Position numbers and translations under genes: made by a program. From Chionis minor (lineage: Eukaryota > Chordata > Aves > Charadriiformes > Chionididae), in NCBI GenBank assembly GCA_013398295.1, contig VZSF01011190.1, forward strand, positions 124,001 to 188,000: 64,000 nt of DNA, read 5' to 3'. Under the pieces are notes generated by a model. It had not been told where the DNA came from. It made no database searches and was given only the letters and a program-made list of their open reading frames with translations. Shown here one piece after another: positions 48,954 to 60,100 of this stretch (its first letter is position 1; every line of letters begins with the position of its first letter).

Positions 48954-51900
48954 GTATGAAAAATGCTTTCAAGCAGAGTATTTAAGTCAGAAAAATTATA
49001 ACAAGGGAAAGCTAATTAGCAATTTAAGCAGGCACCTTTGACTCCAGAAGTGAAGGGCCCTGGAATGCTAGCAGCTGATATTGTTACAGCTTATTTGAAA
49101 GTGGTTTTAATTTGTTGTGGGTTGTTTCACTGCAATTCAAAGAATACAAATTTAAATTCATGCTAGCTTTTTGCCAGTTTCTTCCAGGGTAAATTCAGGC
49201 TTCTGTAGCAAAAAGGGTTCCAGGAAAAGAGGCTGTGGCAATGGAAAGAAGCAACCAGCCAGCTACAGCCACACCATCCTTGGTGAGCCAGCCAATGACT
49301 AAAGGTGGCACTGCTTTCAGGAAAGAGCCACGGGCAGGAAAGTTCAGGACATGGTGACTTTAATGTGTTCATCTAGTAAAAGTAGCCAAAAAAATTTCTA
49401 ATTTAAAAATACATCTCTAGCTTAGGAAAGTCCAATTTAGTGTAGCAACATAGTTCATTCACCTTTCATGTCTTCTCCAAGCGCAAGTGACCAGGTTAAA
49501 CTGAGGAAATAGGCCTGAGTTCCTTACATGACTTGGCCTCTTGTGTGTCTTTCAGAAACTATTTGCTTGCTTCTGGAGAAACATAGACCTTCTAGATACC
49601 TTCTACAGACACATATATCTTTGCATCTTTGGATTCCTTCAGTAACTGATTTTCAACATGTGTTGGGCAGCTGACGTCTAGTTTAGCCTCCTTCCAAATA
49701 ACATAAATCTTCTTTCAACTCCTCTAAAGAATACAGGTATACAAGAGTTGATACTAATATCACCATTGTTTTCTCATGTTCCTGTGAGAGAAAGAGAAAT
49801 ATTAATTTCTGTTGGGAAGATCAAACATCAAAAGACAAGGAAAAAAGTAAATACTATTGTTTGCGGCAGGAGCCCACAAGACTACCTCCTAGGTCATAAA
49901 TGTCGCATCTGCAGGCACACTGTGCTTTTGATCTGTGTCTGTCCATCAAAGCCTCACACACTGAGTGTGGCATGAAGACAGCAACTCTGCTTTGTCTATG
50001 TGGTGCCCCCAGCTCCCCCCACCAAATTTCTAGATTCCTTAAAATAGTGCTCTTGATAGATAGTGTTTAAAGGCTTAGCCGAGCTACTAAAGACACCCTC
50101 CAGCAGGGTTTCTTCTGCATGATGACATACTCCATTCTCATTGCAGTCCAAGGTATAGCTCACAAGGCTGGTTAGCAATTTGTAGGATCGGGATGGCTTG
50201 GCATTTGAGAAGCTGACAGTTGGTTACAGATGATGAAGACAGCCTGAAACCAAAGGATTAGTCAGGGAGACATCTTGGAAACTTAGAGCTCCACTTCCTC
50301 ATATTGCATGATGAGGGACTGGGATGCTCCTTATAACAGAAAACCTTAGAATATATGTGAAATGTTGCTGCCAATCCTGTCTCCCTCCCCGAACATGCCA
50401 GGATGCAGGACGCAATGCCATGGGAATGCAAGGAGCCAGCCAGGGCCTAGTGCTGTCTCTGAGATGATAAGCCCTCCTGGAACCTGCCATGAGGGGAAGC
50501 CTGGGGCAGAGCCTCCTGGGTGGCTCTGGGCATTCGTGGGTCCAGCACGGTTCACTCTGAGCCCAGGCTGCTCAGCCTGAGATGGCTTCAACATCTGCAA
50601 CACACTCACCAGCACTTACAAGAGCAAGGATGAGGGATACACACTGCCATCCTAACTACCCTTATGGCTTCACATGACAAGAAGCCAGCCAAGGTACCTG
50701 TACCCCTGGCACGTGTTATCTTTATCTATAGATATGGATAGCGACAATAGACAACTCACTGAAAAGAGAGCTGATCACTGAAGGTGTGCTATCCTCTAGC
50801 TTAAGTAGTCTGCCTCTACAGTGGAACAGGAGGAATCAATGAGCAAATCCTGGAATGTCTTTGTACCTTTGCTCTAAGGTTCTGAGACCGCTTTTATTAC
50901 TCCTAGATTACAGTGAACTGATTCTCAGTGGTCCTGCAGTTTTATAGTAATCACATCCCATAACATGCAGCAGCACAACACAGAGCAGATCAGCCTTACA
51001 CAGAGGGTTTGCTGTGCTAGCTGAAATATTTGCTTGCTCACGTCAAAGTCACAAGGAACTGTTCTATAGTCAGCATCTCAACAACAACAAATCAAGAGAG
51101 TGTTTTTGCAGAGTCCATGTAACTGCATCAAATTTGGCCTAATATAAAAGACCATGGAACAGAGACAGGCTTCTATATACATCACAAGCCCCTATAAATT
51201 AGATGTTGACCTTTTGCTTCCACAACTTCAGAGACTATTTTCTTTAAAGTAGCCTCAGCGGCTACTTTCTTTCTAAAGAAAATAAATGTTGTTTTAGTTC
51301 TGCTCCTGGGAGCTGCACGCTGTGGAGGTGGTTAACAGCTAGCTCAGGTGACGCTGAATGAAGATGAAGAATTAAAACGCCCTCTCTGGTAAGAAAATGT
51401 AGGTGATAGATGAAAACAAATTTCTTGATCACGTCCTGCACAGAACATACATGAGAGTTCAGTAAATTGATCCTGGTTTATTAAAACAGAAACTGGATTT
51501 TTAGAGTCAAATGGCTTAAAACCGGTCTCTCAATCTGGGTCTGCAGGGACTCAGGAGCACAGAACAAAGGCCAGCTGGAGACCCTTGGCTTTTCTCTTGC
51601 CTCGTTGCTGTTTTACCACTGCAGCCACACAGAGCAAGCCTGTCCCATGGTGCTACCAAAATGCTGGTTGATAGTTGTGCTTGTCTCAGGTCCAGTCCCA
51701 AAGATCTGGCTTGCTTTGCAGTTCAGACTGGAGCAGAAGACCCTGTGTTGCACTGGCACTCAGAAGAACAGGAGAGCATGCATGGGCTGGCAGACCACCA
51801 CACCAATACATGCTTCCAGACAGGGAAGACAAGAGCCTAAACGCAGCCAGAAGCACATGCAGAAGGTTAGACCCAGGATGACAGACATCAACAACGAGGG

Positions 51901-52900
51901 TTAGGGAAATCATTAGGCAAATTCAACTTGCAGAATGGACAGGGCCCCTCCAGCAGCAGAAAGGTGCACGCCACTTTTTCGTCTTTCTCCCCACATGCTG
52001 AGGTTAGCGGTGACAAGGAGATGCTACCCTAGAGTAGCTGTGAACTTACTACCATGCTCCAGCACTTAAGGGGACTGAAAAGATGAGCTACTCCCAACAG
52101 CAGTGAGGCCAGAAAAAAAAAGTCGTGTACCTTTTTAGCCAGGTGACCACTTCCTTCCCCACAAAAACAGGTAATGACGTGTAGGTAAGCACAGTCTCTC
52201 ACAAGTCATGGTGACAGTTAACTCCCCCACAGCCTGTGGTTCACATCTCTTCATTGCTAGCCACCGTTATTGAATCCATCTGTCACACCATAACATTGTA
52301 CTGGAAAGAGTGGCAAACAGCCAAGGAACTTTTCCAGAGCTGTAACACAAGATACTCAGCAGTTCCAGTAAGAACCTCCTAAGCCTCATCTAACTGACGG
52401 ATGAAACCAGTGAAAAAAATGTAGGGTTCAAAATAAACCCAAAATCTGAAGCTGCAATTTGGGTTTGTTTTTATCAGTTCTCTATATCAATTCCCTCTTC
52501 ATTTGTTGTTTTCACACACAGAGGCTTTATGAGTGTGTCTGAGACATCCCTTGGGGCAAGGCAAAATATTTGCCTCCAACCTTGCTGAAACTGAACCTGA
52601 AGTTTGCATTAGGGTGCTTACCTGAGCATGAGCCTACGGTCATGAAAATCTGGCCAACAGTTCTGCTGGTTGTATTTCTGTGCTCTCAGGTTTATGTCTA
52701 CTCTGGTCAGTGGAGTGTGAAGCCATGGGCCAAGGGCAGTGACCTAGCTTGGAGCCAGAGGCACGATAGTTCTATCAACAAATTGGCACAAGTGTAATGC
52801 CACACTGACATGTCTCCCTTGATTTCAGCACCCAAAAAAGTATCTTTTCACGGCTTCATGCTATGCTATGTAGGTACAACAGCTTGCTTGGTGTCTGAGT
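48954..52900. other. Non-coding stretch
   Basis: No gene asserted. 51,339-51,388 is open in phase 0 (LAQVTLNEDEELKRPL) with a strong gtaaga donor but a poor acceptor. A hairpin lies at 51,238. Locally GC-rich DNA at 50,370-50,600 gives openings on both strands without a domain. Confidence 0.4.
51238..51282. repeat. Imperfect inverted repeat (hairpin)
   Basis: AAAGTAGCC and GGCTACTTT pair perfectly around a 5-base TCAGC loop. After a 6-base bulge (CTTTCT) the stem continues with TTTTCTTT against AAAGAAAA, giving 17 paired bases in all. No coding context. Confidence 0.75.
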
Positions 52901-52938
52901 CAGTCAGTGAGGAACCCAGCAGCTGGGATCAAGGTAGA

Positions 52939-52989
52939 CAGTGGTGTGGCAGTCAAGCAGTGGTGCGGCAGTTTGCGTGGCAGTTCGCG
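52939..52989 (+). repeat. Short internal repeats in the CR1 5' region
   Basis: CAGTGGTGTGGCAGT (52,939) recurs as CAGTGGTGCGGCAGT (52,958), followed by CGTGGCAGTTCGCG (52,976). Such GGCAGT units with CpGs resemble the repeated motifs of CR1 5' untranslated regions and suggest the original promoter region is partly present. Confidence 0.55.
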
Positions 52990-53067
52990 CACAAGGGCAT
53001 GCAGGAATGGCCCTGCACCCTGCTTGTTGTTTCACAGACCAGGGAAGCATTCAAGGTCTCTGCCAAA

Positions 53068-54059
53068 ATGGTTAGCACTCGCCTCAGAGCTAAAACCAGT
53101 GGTCCTACAGAGAAAGCCCCTCAGATGTCTGATGCATCCACCCAGACGGAACTGGTAAGGAGGGAGACTTCAGTACAGGTGGAAGGTTGCAGTGAGTGCG
53201 CAGACCCTTCTCCTTCTCCTGGCAGAGAGGTAAGTACCTGCACACGGTGTGCACAGGTTGATGATGTGTTACATGGGGTGGCCGAGTTGCAAGAAACAGT
53301 GAAAAGGTTGCGCAGTGTCAGAGGAGCTGGGACAGAGATAAACAGGTGATTTCATAACTGTGTTGCTGTAGTGGATACCATTGAGAATGAAGCACCTTGG
53401 ACCCTTGGTGACCCACAAAAGCAGGACTATGCTTCAGTCCCCACCCTCTGGCATCAAACCACAAACCAGCTATGAAGTTTTAACAGTTATAGACACCCAG
53501 GAGCAAGGTCTGCCAGGAGGACCTGCACCAGCAGCACACAGCAGACATGGTAAAAACCGTAAAAAAACGATTACTGCTAGTAGTGGGTGACTCGCTGTTA
53601 AAGGGCACTGAGGCGCCCATCTGCTGTCTTGACAGGGAGTCACATGAGGTATGCTGCCTCCCAGGAGCTAAGGTTTGAGATGTTGCCGAGAGGGTGCCAC
53701 AACTTGTCAAGAACACAGACTACTACCCATTGTTACTCTTTCATGGGTGACGCTGCAAGCATCTGGGCAGAATTAAGGAAGACTATAAAGCCCTGGAGGT
53801 GCAAGTGAAAAAAACTGGTGCCCAAGATATCTTTTCCTCCATTTTACCAGTTAGAGGAAAGGGAGCAGCCAGAAATGGACAGATAATGCATATCAACTCC
53901 TGGCTACATAGCTGGTGCCTTCATGAGTGTTTGGGCTTTTATGACAATGGCACGTTCTTTGATGAATATGGCCTGTTAGACACAGATGGGATCCACCTAT
54001 CTAGAAGGGGCAAGAGAATCTTTGGCAGCAGGCTGGCCAACTTGGTGAGGCGGAGTTAA
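53068..54059 (+). pseudogene. CR1 ORF1 remnant with SGNH/GDSL esterase domain
   Basis: ATG 53,068 opens a frame reading MVSTRLRAKTSG, then DASTQTELVRRETSVQVEG and a Cys-containing stretch (CSECA, CTRCAQVDDVLHG). This is the N-terminal part typical of CR1 ORF1, with a predicted coiled segment after it. The frame ends at TGA 53,347. The second half lies in frame 3: VGDSLLKGTEAPIC puts the nucleophile Ser at 53,592-53,594, and DTDGIHLSRRGKR puts Asp at 53,985-53,987 and His at 53,994-53,996. This is the GDS and D-x-x-H signature of the SGNH esterase domain known in CR1 ORF1 proteins. At least two frameshifts and stops (TGA near 53,680 and 53,748) separate the pieces, so it is a pseudogene although the catalytic residues remain. 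Confidence 0.85.
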
Positions 54060-54273
54060 AACTGAAGGACTGGGGGGGTGGGATCCAAGATGGCAATCCT
54101 CACATCAACTTAGCTAACTGGGGAATAAGGCAGGCCAACCAGAGCGGTGACAAAAGTTCCTTAATTGACCCCCACAATAAGATCCAGAAGGCCAACCACC
54201 TCAGGGGTGTGAACAGCTGTGGTGGATCCTTTTGCTCCCCTCCAGGGAAACCCGCATGCTTGACTACCTCTCT

Positions 54274-57042
54274 GAAATGCCTGTACATCAACACACGCAG
54301 CATGGGGAATAAACAAGAACTAGAGATCTGTGTGTGGTCATGGGGCCATGATCTCATTGAAATTACAGAGATATTGGTGGGATAGCTCACATGACTGGAA
54401 TGCTGTCACGGATGGCTATGTACTTTTTTGGAAAGACAGGCCAACAGGGCGTGGTGGTGGAATTGCTCTCTATATGAGACAGCAACTGGAATGTATCAAG
54501 CTCTGCCTAGGGGTGGATGAAGAATGTGTTAAAAGCTTATAGGTAAGAATTAAGGGGCAGGCTAATATGGGAGACAGTGTTGTGGGTGTTTACTACAGAC
54601 CACCGGATCAGGAAGAGGAAGTCAATGAGGCCTTCTACAGACAGCTGGAAATAGCCTCACAATCACAGGCCCTGGTTCTCATGGAGGACTTCTACTACCC
54701 TGACATTTGCTGGAAAGACAACACACCCAGGCACAGACAGTCCCAGAGGTTTCTGCAGAGCATTGACGATAACTTCTTGACACAGGTGGTAGAGGAATCA
54801 ATGAAGAGAGGTGCACTGCTGGACCTTGTGTTGACAAACAAAGAGGGACTACTTGGGGATGTGAAGGTTGAGGATTGCCTTGGCTGCAATGACCATGAGA
54901 CGGTGGAGTTCAGGATCCTACCTAGAAGAAGCAGAGCAATAAGTGGAATTACAACCCCGGACTCCAGGAGAGCTGACTTTGGCCTCTTCAAAGACCTGCT
55001 TGGACGAATCCCAAGGGTTAAGGCTCTAGAAGGAGGAGGGGTATGAGAGAGCTGGTTAATATTTAAGCAGCACTTCCTCAAAGCTCAAGATCAGTGCATC
55101 CCTAGGAGCAAGGAATCAGGCAAAGGAGGCAGGAAACCTGCATGGATGAGCAAGGTGCTTCTGGAAAAACTCAAATGTTTACAGAATGTAAAAAAAGGGA
55201 CTGGCCATTTGGGAGAAGCATAGGAGCATTGTCAGAGTATGCAGGGATGCAACAAGGAAGGCTAGGCCCACTTGGAATTAAATCTAGCAAGGGATGTCAA
55301 GGACAAGAAGAAGGGCTTCCTCAAGTAGATCAGCAGAAAAAGGAAGACCAGGGAAAATGTGGGCCCACTGCTGAATGAGGTGGGTGCCCTGGTGACAGAG
55401 GATGCAGAGAAGGTAGAGTTACTGAATGCCTTCTTTGCTTCAGTCCTTACTTCTAAGGCCTCAGGAACCCCAGTCCCTGGAGGCAAGAGAGAGAGCCTGG
55501 AGTAAGGAAGAGTCTCCCTTGATCAAGGAGGATTGAGTTAGAGATCATTTAGGCCAACTTGACACCGACAAATCCATGGGCCCTGATGGGACGCACCCAC
55601 GAGTGCTGAGAGAGCTGGCATATGTTATTGTAAAGTCACTCTCCATCACCTTTGAAAGGTCATGGAGAACAGGAGAGGTGCCTGAGAACTCGATGAAAGC
55701 CAATGTCATGCCAGTCTTCAAAAAGGACAAGAAGGAGGACCCAGGAAACTACAGGCTGCATCCCTGGCAAGGTGATGGAGCAGCTCATCCTGGATGTCAT
55801 CTCTAAACATGTAGAGGAAAAGAAGGTTATGAGGAGTGGTTAACATGGATTGACCAAAGAGAAATCATGTTTGATCAATCTAATAGCCTTCTGTGATGGA
55901 ATGACTGGCTGGGTGCATGAGGGGAGAGCAGTGGCCATTGTATCCCTTGACTTCAGAAAGGCTTTTTACGCATTCTCCTATAACATCCGCGTAGGTAAGC
56001 TTAGAAACTGTGGGATAGATGAGTGGACAGTGAGGTGAATTGAGAACTGGCTAAACAGCAGGGCTCAGAACGTTGTGATCAGTGGGGCAGAGTCTAGTTG
56101 GAGGCCTGTAATTAGCGGTGTTCCTCAAGGGTCAGTAGGGTCCCTTGGGTCCCTACTGGGTCCCAAGGGTCCTCAAGGGTCCAGTCTTGTTCAATATATT
56201 CATCAATGACCTGGATGACGGGACAAAATGTACCCTCAGCAAGTTTGCTGGTGATACAAAACTGAGAAGGGTGGCTGACGCACCAGAAGGCTGTGCCACC
56301 ATACAGCCAGACCTGGGCAGGCTGGAGAGTTGGGTGGAGAGGAACCTAATGAAATTCAACAAGGGCAAGTGCAGGGTCCTGCACCCAGGGAGGAATAACC
56401 CCATACACCAGTACAGGTTGGGACCTGACCTGCTGGAAAGCAGCTCTGCAGAGACACCTGAGAGTCCTGGTGGAAAACAAGTTGACTGTGAGCCAGCAGT
56501 GTGCCCTTGTGGCCAAGAAGGCCAATGGCATCCTGGGGTGCATCAAGAGGACTGTAGGAAGCAGGTCGAGGGAGGTCATCCTCCTCCTCTACTCTGCCCT
56601 GGTGAGGCCCCATCTGGAGTACTGTGTCCAGTTCTGTGCCCTTCAGTTCAAGAATGACAGGGAACTGTTGGAGAGAGTCCAGTGAAGGGCTACAAAGATG
56701 ATCAAGGGAATAGAGCACCTCTCTTACTGGGAAAGGCTGAAGGAGTTGTGTTTTTTTAGCGCGGAGAAGAAAAGGCTGAGAGGGGATCTCATCAATGCTT
56801 ATAAATATCTAAAGGGCAGGTGTCAAGGGGATGGGGCCGGACTCATTTCAGTGGTGCTTGGCAACAGGACAAGGGGCAACTGGCACAAACTGGAACACAG
56901 GAAATTCCATCTCAACATGAGGAAAAACTTCTTTACTTTGAGGATGGCAGAGCACTGGAACAGGCTGCACAGGTGGAGTCTCCAAATCTGGAGACATTCA
57001 AAACCTGCCTGGATGTGTTCCTGTCCAACCTGCTTTCAGTGA
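54274..57042 (+). pseudogene. CR1 ORF2 remnant: endonuclease and reverse transcriptase, broken
   Basis: The endonuclease start (CLYINTRSMGNKQELE) is in frame 2 and soon meets TAG. The rest is in frame 3 at 54,567-55,046, with VVGVYYRPPDQEEEVNEAFY, MEDFYYPDICWKDN (normally DFN-x-P, so the active-site Asn is now Tyr) and NDHETVEF. The RT begins in frame 1 (MGPDGTHPRVLRELA, 55,576), moves to frame 2 for motif A (LDFRKAFYAFSYN, first Asp kept at 55,949, second now Tyr) and frame 3 for motif C (FAGDTKL, 56,244-56,264, first catalytic Asp now Gly). Motif B (GVPQGS, 56,117) is followed by a 48-bp insertion. The C-terminal region is in frame 1 and interrupted by TGA at 56,683, a likely CpG decay of CGA. 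Clearly inactive. Confidence 0.9.
56123..56182 (+). repeat. 48-bp palindromic duplication inside the CR1 RT
   Basis: CCTCAAGGGTC at 56,123 recurs at 56,171, a 48-base (16-codon) offset. In between, CAGTAGGG pairs with CCCTACTG and CCCTTGGG pairs with CCCAAGGG, giving nested inverted repeats rich in GGGTCC. Other CR1 copies pass directly from the GVPQGS motif to the LGPVLFN region, so this is an insertion specific to this copy or subfamily. Confidence 0.75.
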
Positions 57043-57120
57043 ATCTGCTTTGGTAGAGGGGTTGGACTAGATGATCTCCAAAGGTCCCTTCTGACCCCTA
57101 CCATTCTGTGATTCTGTTAT

Positions 57121-60100
57121 TATGGGCATATGATTCCTCTCTTCCAGCAACTGCTCCTCATTTTCTTTTTCTACTCTTCTTAGGTTGGATTTTTTTTCTT
57201 CTTTCCAAGATGATTTAAAGCTAAAATTCCTCTTATGTAGATGGCAGAGGTTTTAGTTGTGCATAACACAGTCCTCCATTCCTTACTCAGGTTAAGCATC
57301 TAATAACAACTGTGGGAGTGCCGCGTGTGCACTGACTGTTGGATTGGCCCCACGACTCATGCGTTGCAAAAGGGTCTGTTCTGCAGGGTTTACTGGCTGC
57401 TACCTGCTGCTCTGCAGCCAACAGAGAAAGTGGAAAACACAAGGCCAAGCTCCGTTCCTGGTGGAACCCCAGCAGATTTATGTAAAATGAAGTTGACTCA
57501 TCGGATGTCGTAAAATTCATGAAATGTATGGCCGTTTTGCCTGTGGAAATACTTCAGCAATGAGGATAGTTTGTTAGTTGACTGCTGCTACTGCCATCTA
57601 AAGAAACATAAGCACCACAGTTTCTTTAAACCATCCAGTGGGGGGGGCTCTTCTGAAAAAACTTCTATTGATCAGTCTACTTAATGCACATAAGTAGCAG
57701 CTCAGTATTTGGTTTCCAAATCTTAATACCTTTAAATTACCTCTGTCATTTGATTAAGATACTGAAGTATTTTCTTAAAGGGAGAGATAATATCTTTGCA
57801 GGACTAAAAAAAAAAGAAGCCCTGTTATTGAATTTTAATATTGATTAATCTCTCAGATTAAAATACTGTTGATACCAATAAAATACCACAGTGGTCCTCT
57901 AGCATGTCAGCTCTCTACACTCCTGTGCCTCAGGAACTGTCTATGTGTGTCTTTTTTGTCATTAGTTTGTCAAAAATGCCTTCATTTCTAAACTTAATAA
58001 AGTTTCTTAAGGAAAAATCTTTCTCAGAGGAGCAGTTAATTTGATTTTTTATCTTAAGCCAATGTTTTTCATTTAGTTTTCTAAGCAAATAAAAGGTCAA
58101 TTAACACTTATAAAATAATGAAACAGTCTCCATGTGTTTTCCTTGAAATCTCTAAGGTATTATTGAATGTGATTACGTAGGAACTTTGATAATTTCATTT
58201 GCAGCTCTGTTACCCTATTTGAAATGTTCCTTAAGAAACATCTTTAACTCCCATGTTTAGGAAATAATATTCTATTTTACCACTAAAGTATAACACAGGA
58301 AGATTATCACACAAAGTCAAGTTATAATTAAGTTCTAGCTACAAACTGGTCTATGCAGAGATGCCTTTCTCATTTTTCCAGTCAATATAAAAATTGAATA
58401 TTATTCCAATTTTATTATCAATCAGAATTCCATTACCAGATACTTTAAGAAATACTATTTGTTAATTAAAAATAAATATTACCCTTGAAAGCTGAAACTA
58501 GTTGGTATTTTCTCTATTTTTCTCACCCTAAATCTCAGTATTCAAAATTAGATATTCCCTAGAAAGAAAAGCCACAGGCTCCTTTAGTGATACCCACGTC
58601 TGTTAGAGAGACTCCCTCTGATACCTTTGCCACTTACATTGCAGTTCATTCGAATCTTGATTGCTAAAGGTTGGAAGGAAAATAACCTCCCTAACAAAGA
58701 AAGAAACATCTTGTGCTTATCCTTGGTTATATATTCTTTAAAGAACTTCTCCATCTGTCAGGGACAGGATGCCTAGCTTTGGACTGACCAGTTTTTTATA
58801 TTTATACTCATAGGTGATGTATAATCCCAGTGCAAATAATCTCGTGCCAATAGCAGGTAATCATTGACTGCTTCACTTGCCTGTGCTGGGCTGACTGCTT
58901 TGGTGGTATTACTAAATGAAGTCTCTCCAAAGTTCTTCCAGCTTTATGTCTGTGTGCTGTTCCTGCTTTGACATATTAAATCTCTGACATCACTGGGGTT
59001 TCTATCCAAGACAATGGTCTCGTTGAAAACAGAGCTCTGGAATTTACATTTGGATTGTGCATGGCTCGCTGGACGACTTCAACTGTTGCAGAAATAGTTT
59101 ATGTATACAACAAGCAAATGTTGTAAATGAGAAACTGGAATCAAATCAGTATCGTAGAAGGAATTTGAGAAGGTTCATCAAGTTGTCTGTCAGCAGTCTC
59201 ATTCTCTCTAATTCCTTTATTAAAACCAGCTTTTAGTAGTTTTTTATATGAGATCATTTACATTGAAACACAACCCACATTCATCCTGCAGCCAGAGAGT
59301 CTCCAGGAGTAGCAGAAATTGTACAATTCCACTTTGGAGAGGGAGGAGCTGAAGAACACTAAGGTAGCACAGAGAAATCCACGGCTTCCTTTCAGACCTT
59401 ATAGCCGTGTCACATGAAGGCATTTTCTATAAGTGTGTGCTCTGACTATGCTGTAAATCAGTACACAGCTGCCCTTGGGGTAAGGGAGGAAAGGTTTAAT
59501 ATTAGAAGTTTCCCTTATTGAAGCTCTTTACTCTTTCTTCTTGAGATAAGTTGGATTTCATCCTTAGATGGTGACTAGTACTTTATGTACTCATTCTCTG
59601 CCATCTGGGAATATAAATCCTTTCACACTGGCATTTGAGTAGCTTTTCAGTGCTTTACGTCTTTGAGCATTTAAGAGCTAATCCCATCCTCAATACACAA
59701 TTTTGTGTGCTGGATTATCTATGGCAATGGGAGAGGAAGAACTTCTCTCCTGGCAGACTGGAGCACCCTGTTGGCTGGTCTTTAGTCCCTGGTAGGAAGG
59801 TGAAGCAAAGATTTCTTTCAGCTTTGGCCTCGAATAGTTCTGCCATTCCCAATACCCTGAAATGACTATGCTCTGGGTTTGAACCGAAAGGAAGCCTCCC
59901 TCCAACACGCATCCCAAGACTGGCCAGACTGTCAATCACTGCCTGGGTTTCTAATGCTGCCACATCTCCAAATGTGGCTTCGTCTGCTTTCTGGGTGGTG
60001 GCATTGGGCAGTTTGTCATGAATGCTGACTAGCAAGCATCAAATTCTCAAGGAAACAAGTACTGAGTTTTAAAACAGTTATATACTGGCTGGACTCAACC

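Larger units (their letters stand above)
52900..57120 (+). mobile_element. Near full-length but inactive CR1 LINE
   Basis: About 4.2 kb of CR1 in order: a GC-richer 5' region with short repeats, an ORF1 remnant with an esterase domain, ORF2 with endonuclease and reverse transcriptase remnants, and a 3' UTR ending CCATTCTGTGATTCTGTTAT. Most CR1 copies are cut short within a few hundred bases of the 3' end, so one with ORF1 and 5' region is unusual. Full-length avian CR1 is about 4.5 kb. The 5' boundary is uncertain. Many frameshifts and stops make it non-functional, and several RT and endonuclease motifs are altered. It shares strand with the three CR1 fragments to its left at 37.9, 40.6 and 47.4 kb. 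Confidence 0.95.

Noticed and set aside
51339..51388. 50-nt segment with a strong gtaaga donor that could follow the 48,871 exon in phase 0
   Set aside because: The acceptor (ggaggtggttaacag) has no real pyrimidine tract. Kept only as a note.
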